Shown here: one piece after another, positions 35,793 to 39,133 of the stretch
How positions within the stretch are numbered: the stretch's first letter is position 1
How the letters are laid out: each line of letters begins with the position of its first letter
Source: an uncultured Aquabacterium sp.
GTDB lineage: Bacteria; Pseudomonadota; Gammaproteobacteria; Burkholderiales; Burkholderiaceae_C
Direction of reading: 5' to 3'
Assembly (NCBI RefSeq): GCF_913773725.1
Contig: NZ_CAJYGK010000081.1
Coordinates: 1-39,133 of the forward strand
Length of the DNA: 39,133 bases
Notes under the pieces: model-generated
What the model was told of the DNA's origin: nothing
Database searches by the model: none
Seen by the model: the letters and a program-made list of their open reading frames with translations, nothing else
Made by a program: the position numbers and the translations under genes

Positions 35793-38700
35793 GACTCGGC
35801 CTCCGGTTCGAACACGGCCAACAGGGTGGGCAGGAGCAGCAGCGTGAACACCGTGGCCGACACGATGCCGCCCACGATCACCAGGGCGAACGGTCGCTGG
35901 GTTTCTGACCCGATGCCGCGCGACAGCGCCGCGGGCAACAGCCCCAGGCCGGCCATCAGCGCCGTCATCAGAATGGGTCGCAGGCGCACCACAGCCCCTT
36001 CCACGATGGCCTTGCTGCGGCTCAGACCGTTGTCCAGCTTGGCCTGCACCTCTTCGACCAGGATCACCCCGTTCTGCACGCAGATGCCCGCCACCGCGAT
36101 GAAGCCCACGGCAGCCGAGATCGACAGGTGCATCCCGGCCAGGCCCAGCGCCACAAAACCGCCGATCAGGGTGAAAGGCACCATGGCCAGCACCAGAGAG
36201 GCTCGCAGCACCGACCGGAAGGCCCAGAACAGCAACACGAAGATGCCCCCCAGCGACAAGGGCACGACCACGAGCAACCGCTTGAGTGCACGCTGCTGGT
36301 TCTCGAACTGACCGCCCCAAGTCATGGTGTAGCCGGGCGGCAGCCGCACGGCGCGTGCGACCTTGTCCTGGGCTTCGGCCACGAAACTGCCCTGGTCACG
36401 CCCGCGGAGGTTGGCCTTGATGTGCACCATGCGGCCGCCGGCTTCACGCGAGATCCGAGTCGGCCCCTGTCGGACCGACACCGAGGCCAGTTCGGACAAG
36501 GGCACGCTGCCGCCGCCCGGCAAGGCCACGGGCAGGCGCCCCACGGACTCGATCGCATCGCGATACGGTCGATCGAAGCGCAGGGTCACGTCCACGTTGC
36601 GCCGGGCTTCGTAGAAGGTGTTGACCGCGCGCCCACCCAGGGCCGTCTCCACCAGGGCGTTGAAGTCTTCGATGGTGATGCCGTGCCGCGCCAGGCGATC
36701 GCGGTCGGGCAGGATGGCCACCTCGCTGAGGCCGCTGATGCGGATGGGTTCCACATCGGCTGCCCCCCGGATGCCGGACAGCACGGCCGCCACCTGGTCG
36801 GCCTTCTGGCTCAGTACATCGAGGTCGGGCCCGAAGATCTTGATGGCCAGCTCTCCCTTGCCACCTGACAGGGCTTCCTCGACGTTGTCCTGGATCACCT
36901 GGCTGAAGTTCGGGTGCACCCCGGGCAGGCCCGACATGCGGCCCGCCAGGTGGTCCACCAGGGCTTCCTTGTCGGCGAAGCGCCAGGTGGCGCGCGGCTT
37001 CAGGTCGGCCAGCATTTCGATGCTGTTGGGCCCCTTGGGATCGGTGCCGTCATCGGGGCGGCCGATGTGGGTGACGACCTTGCGAACCTCCGGCGTGTCC
37101 AGCAGGATCGCGCGCAGGCGGGATTCCACCGCCTTGGTGGCGGCCATGCTGCTCGAGGGCGGCAGGCTCAGGGTGATCCACAGATTGCCTTCGTCCAGCT
37201 TGGGGAGGAATTCGCTGCCCAGCAGAGGCACCAGGAGCAAGGCTGCGCCGAGCACCGCCACGGAGCCAGCGACCACCGCCTTGCTTCGGACGCGACACCA
37301 CAGCAGGGCCGTCAGGTACCGGTCCTTGATGGCCTCCATCCACGGCAGGTGCTTTTCCAGCAGCGTGCGGCGGCCCAGCAGGAAGGCCAGCATGGTGGGC
37401 ACCCAGGTCAGGGTCAGCACAACGGCGCCGGCCAGGGCGAACGACAGCGTGAACGCCATGGGCGAGAAGATCTTGCCCTCGACGCGCTGGAACGTGAAGA
37501 TGGGCAGGAAGGCCAGCACGATGATGGCCTTGGAGAACACGATCGGGTGTCCCATGGCCGTGGCCGTCTGCCGCAATGCGATCATGCGGTGCGCCGCGTC
37601 CGAGCGCGCCGGGCCTTCGGCGGCGTCGAGCGTCAGGCGGACCATCAGGGCCTCGACCAGCACCACGGCCGAATCGATGATGATGCCGAAGTCGACGGCC
37701 CCCAGCGAGATCAGGTTGGCCGACATGCCCTTGAGGTGCATCAGCGTGAATGCCGTCAGCAGAGACAGCGGAATCACGCTGGCCACGATGAGTGCTGCAG
37801 CCCAGTTCCGCAGAAACAGCACCAGGATGGCAACGACCAGCACGGCGCCCACGAGCATGTTCTCGGCAACGGTGTGAACGGTGTGCTCGATGAGGTCGCG
37901 GCGGTCGTAGATGCGTTCGACGCGGACGCCCTTGGGCAGGCGCTCGGACAGGGCTTTCAGGCCGCCATCCAGCGCCGCGATGACCTTGGCCGGGTCTTGC
38001 CCCCGCGTCATGTTGATGATGCCCTCGACAACGTCGTCATCGTGGTCCAGCGCCACACGCCCCGCGCGCTCGCGTTCGCCCCAGGCGACCTCGGCGACGT
38101 CACCGACCGTGATGGCCAGTCCGTTGCGGGCCAGAACCACGGCGCGGCGCACGTCGTCCAGGGAGTTGAACAGGCCGAGCGAGCGCACGACCAGGGCCTC
38201 GTCACCGCGCTGCAGCACACCGCCCCCAGCATTGGCGCTGCCCTTGTTCAGCGCCGCCTGCAGGTCGGCCAGCGAGAGGTTGAACTTCACCAGCGCGTCC
38301 GGGCGCACGCGCACCTGCACCTCGCGCATGGCCCCGCCGATCGTGACAACGTCGGCGATGCCGGGCACGCGGCGCAGCAACGGGCGTACGACGGTGTCCT
38401 GAATGGTGCGAATCTCGGACAGCGGCATGCCGGCAGGACCGCGCAGGGTGTAGCGGAAAACCTCGCCCACCGCCGTGGTGAGCGGCGCCAGCTGCGACGT
38501 CGTGCCGGGGGGCAACGAGACGTTCTGCAGCTTCTCCAGCACCTGCTGACGTGCGAAGTAGTCGTCCGTCCCATCGGAGAACAGCAACGTGACGACAGAC
38601 AGACCGGTCATCGACACCGAACGCAGCTGGGTGATGCGGGGCACCCCGCTCATCTCGGCTTCGATCGGACGGGAGATCATGCGCTCGACTTCTTCGGGCG

Positions 38701-38869
38701 CAGCGGAGGGATAGGGGGTGATGATCTGGACCTGAACGTCCTGCACATCGGGAAAGGCCTCCACCGGCAGGTTCACGACGGCATAGCCCCCCACCAGCAG
38801 CAGTGCTGTGATGGCGATCACCACGAAAACGCGCTGCATGAGCGCGAAGCGGACCATTTTTTCGAGCAT
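35789..38869 (-). CDS. Heavy-metal efflux RND pump (CzcA/CusA family)
   Basis: A 1026-residue inner-membrane RND transporter with the duplicated layout: helix 1 at 12-32, large periplasmic loop, helices 2-6 from about 337, helix 7 near 530, second loop, and C-terminal helices from about 870. The proton-relay motif in helix 4 reads D393-F-G-I-I-I-D399-S, the form seen in CzcA-like divalent-metal pumps rather than the CusA form. The metal (Zn, Co, Cd or other) cannot be set from this. It starts one base after the stop of the membrane-fusion protein gene and overlaps the VirK/YbjX gene at its end. Confidence 0.94.
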   Translation of the reverse strand: MLEKMVRFALMQRVFVVIAITALLLVGGYAVVNLPVEAFPDVQDVQVQIITPYPSAAPEEVERMISRPIEAEMSGVPRITQLRSVSMTGLSVVTLLFSDGTDDYFARQQVLEKLQNVSLPPGTTSQLAPLTTAVGEVFRYTLRGPAGMPLSEIRTIQDTVVRPLLRRVPGIADVVTIGGAMREVQVRVRPDALVKFNLSLADLQAALNKGSANAGGGVLQRGDEALVVRSLGLFNSLDDVRRAVVLARNGLAITVGDVAEVAWGERERAGRVALDHDDDVVEGIINMTRGQDPAKVIAALDGGLKALSERLPKGVRVERIYDRRDLIEHTVHTVAENMLVGAVLVVAILVLFLRNWAAALIVASVIPLSLLTAFTLMHLKGMSANLISLGAVDFGIIIDSAVVLVEALMVRLTLDAAEGPARSDAAHRMIALRQTATAMGHPIVFSKAIIVLAFLPIFTFQRVEGKIFSPMAFTLSFALAGAVVLTLTWVPTMLAFLLGRRTLLEKHLPWMEAIKDRYLTALLWCRVRSKAVVAGSVAVLGAALLLVPLLGSEFLPKLDEGNLWITLSLPPSSSMAATKAVESRLRAILLDTPEVRKVVTHIGRPDDGTDPKGPNSIEMLADLKPRATWRFADKEALVDHLAGRMSGLPGVHPNFSQVIQDNVEEALSGGKGELAIKIFGPDLDVLSQKADQVAAVLSGIRGAADVEPIRISGLSEVAILPDRDRLARHGITIEDFNALVETALGGRAVNTFYEARRNVDVTLRFDRPYRDAIESVGRLPVALPGGGSVPLSELASVSVRQGPTRISREAGGRMVHIKANLRGRDQGSFVAEAQDKVARAVRLPPGYTMTWGGQFENQQRALKRLLVVVPLSLGGIFVLLFWAFRSVLRASLVLAMVPFTLIGGFVALGLAGMHLSISAAVGFIAVAGICVQNGVILVEEVQAKLDNGLSRSKAIVEGAVVRLRPILMTALMAGLGLLPAALSRGIGSETQRPFALVIVGGIVSATVFTLLLLPTLLAVFEPEAES

Positions 38870-38870
38870 G

Positions 38871-39133
38871 TCAGTCGTCCGATGCCAGTTCGGCTTCCAG
38901 CAGGACGGCGCCCTGCGTCACCACCCGGTCGCCGGGCCGCAGGCCCGCGCGCACGTGGCTCACCTCGCGGCCCCGGTGGGCCAGCGTGACCGCGGTCCGA
39001 GCGAGCAGACCGGGGCTGCGCTCCACGAACACGAAGTCCTGCACCCCGACGGTGACCAGGGCGCTGTTGGGTACGACCACGGCAGGCTCGGCCCCATCGG
39101 CCAGCGGCGCCAGACGAACAAAGAGCTCAGGCC
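38871..39133 (-). CDS. Efflux RND membrane-fusion protein, C-terminal part
   Basis: The frame is open to the window edge, so only the last 86 residues are present. The sequence V-V-V-P-N-S-A-L-V followed by G-V-Q-D-F-V-F-V and G-L-R-P-G-D-R-V-V-T-Q-G-A matches the membrane-proximal end of CzcB/CusB-type adaptors, and L-L-E-A-E-L closes it. The TGA at 38871-38873 is separated from the pump ATG by a single base. It is the periplasmic adaptor for the pump; an outer-membrane partner probably lies further upstream, outside the window. Confidence 0.88.
   Translation of the reverse strand, partial: PELFVRLAPLADGAEPAVVVPNSALVTVGVQDFVFVERSPGLLARTAVTLAHRGREVSHVRAGLRPGDRVVTQGAVLLEAELASDD

Noticed and set aside
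1-39133. Search by eye for tRNA, rRNA, CRISPR repeats, transposases, integrases and phage genes
   Set aside because: None found; base composition and codon use are even across the window, with no sign of a recent island.

Overview
The window is chromosomal DNA from a high-GC beta-proteobacterium, most likely Burkholderiales. This rests on the very high GC at third codon positions, a class I phaC-phaA-phaB operon, a lexA gene carrying a CTGT-N8-ACAG box, and the general gene repertoire. The genus cannot be fixed from the sequence alone. There are no rRNA or tRNA genes, no CRISPR array, no insertion sequence and no prophage genes. Genes are cut at both ends: a DUF1989 protein on the left and a metal-efflux membrane-fusion protein on the right.

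Layout. (1) 1-4856 (+): two DUF1989 'urea carboxylase-associated' proteins, then a biotin-dependent carboxylase annotated by family as urea carboxylase. The gap before the carboxylase holds two tandem hairpins, each with an ACGA tetraloop, the signature of a guanidine-II (mini-ykkC) riboswitch. The set therefore reads best as guanidine assimilation (guanidine carboxylase plus carboxyguanidine deiminase). Allophanate hydrolase is not next to it. (2) 4887-9273: assorted genes, including a hypothetical protein, a hemerythrin-like protein, a succinylglutamate desuccinylase/aspartoacylase family enzyme, a gamma-carbonic anhydrase divergent from a LysR regulator, and a glutathione S-transferase. (3) 9285-13948 (-): macA-macB-nodT tripartite export operon. 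(4) 14041-16160: a DUF3034 gene interrupted by a one-base frameshift, divergent from a truncated-haemoglobin lipoprotein translationally coupled to a cupredoxin. (5) 16312-18601: asparaginase, and lexA with an SOS box and a small downstream protein. (6) 18704-22889 (-): phaC-phaA-phaB polyhydroxybutyrate operon; PhaC has an N-terminal extension of about 124 residues. (7) 23160-25501: small membrane protein, pgeF, ubiC, and a zinc-ribbon Nudix hydrolase.

(8) 25557-33958 is a complete Lap-type adhesion control set: LapB/LapC inner-membrane type I secretion components, LapD (degenerate GGDEF-EAL c-di-GMP receptor), LapG (periplasmic cysteine protease) and a LapE/TolC outer-membrane protein that carries an extra C-terminal SnoaL-like domain. 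The giant adhesin substrate is not in the window. (9) 33959-34254 is a 296-base gap packed with hairpins and closed by a Rho-independent terminator; it is a candidate structured RNA. (10) 34255-39133 (-): a Cys-rich/SLOG fusion protein, and a heavy-metal RND efflux operon whose pump gene overlaps a VirK/YbjX family gene by four bases.

The strongest points for follow-up are the internal guanidine-II riboswitch, the multi-hairpin region, the LapE fusion, and the globin/cupredoxin/DUF3034 cluster.
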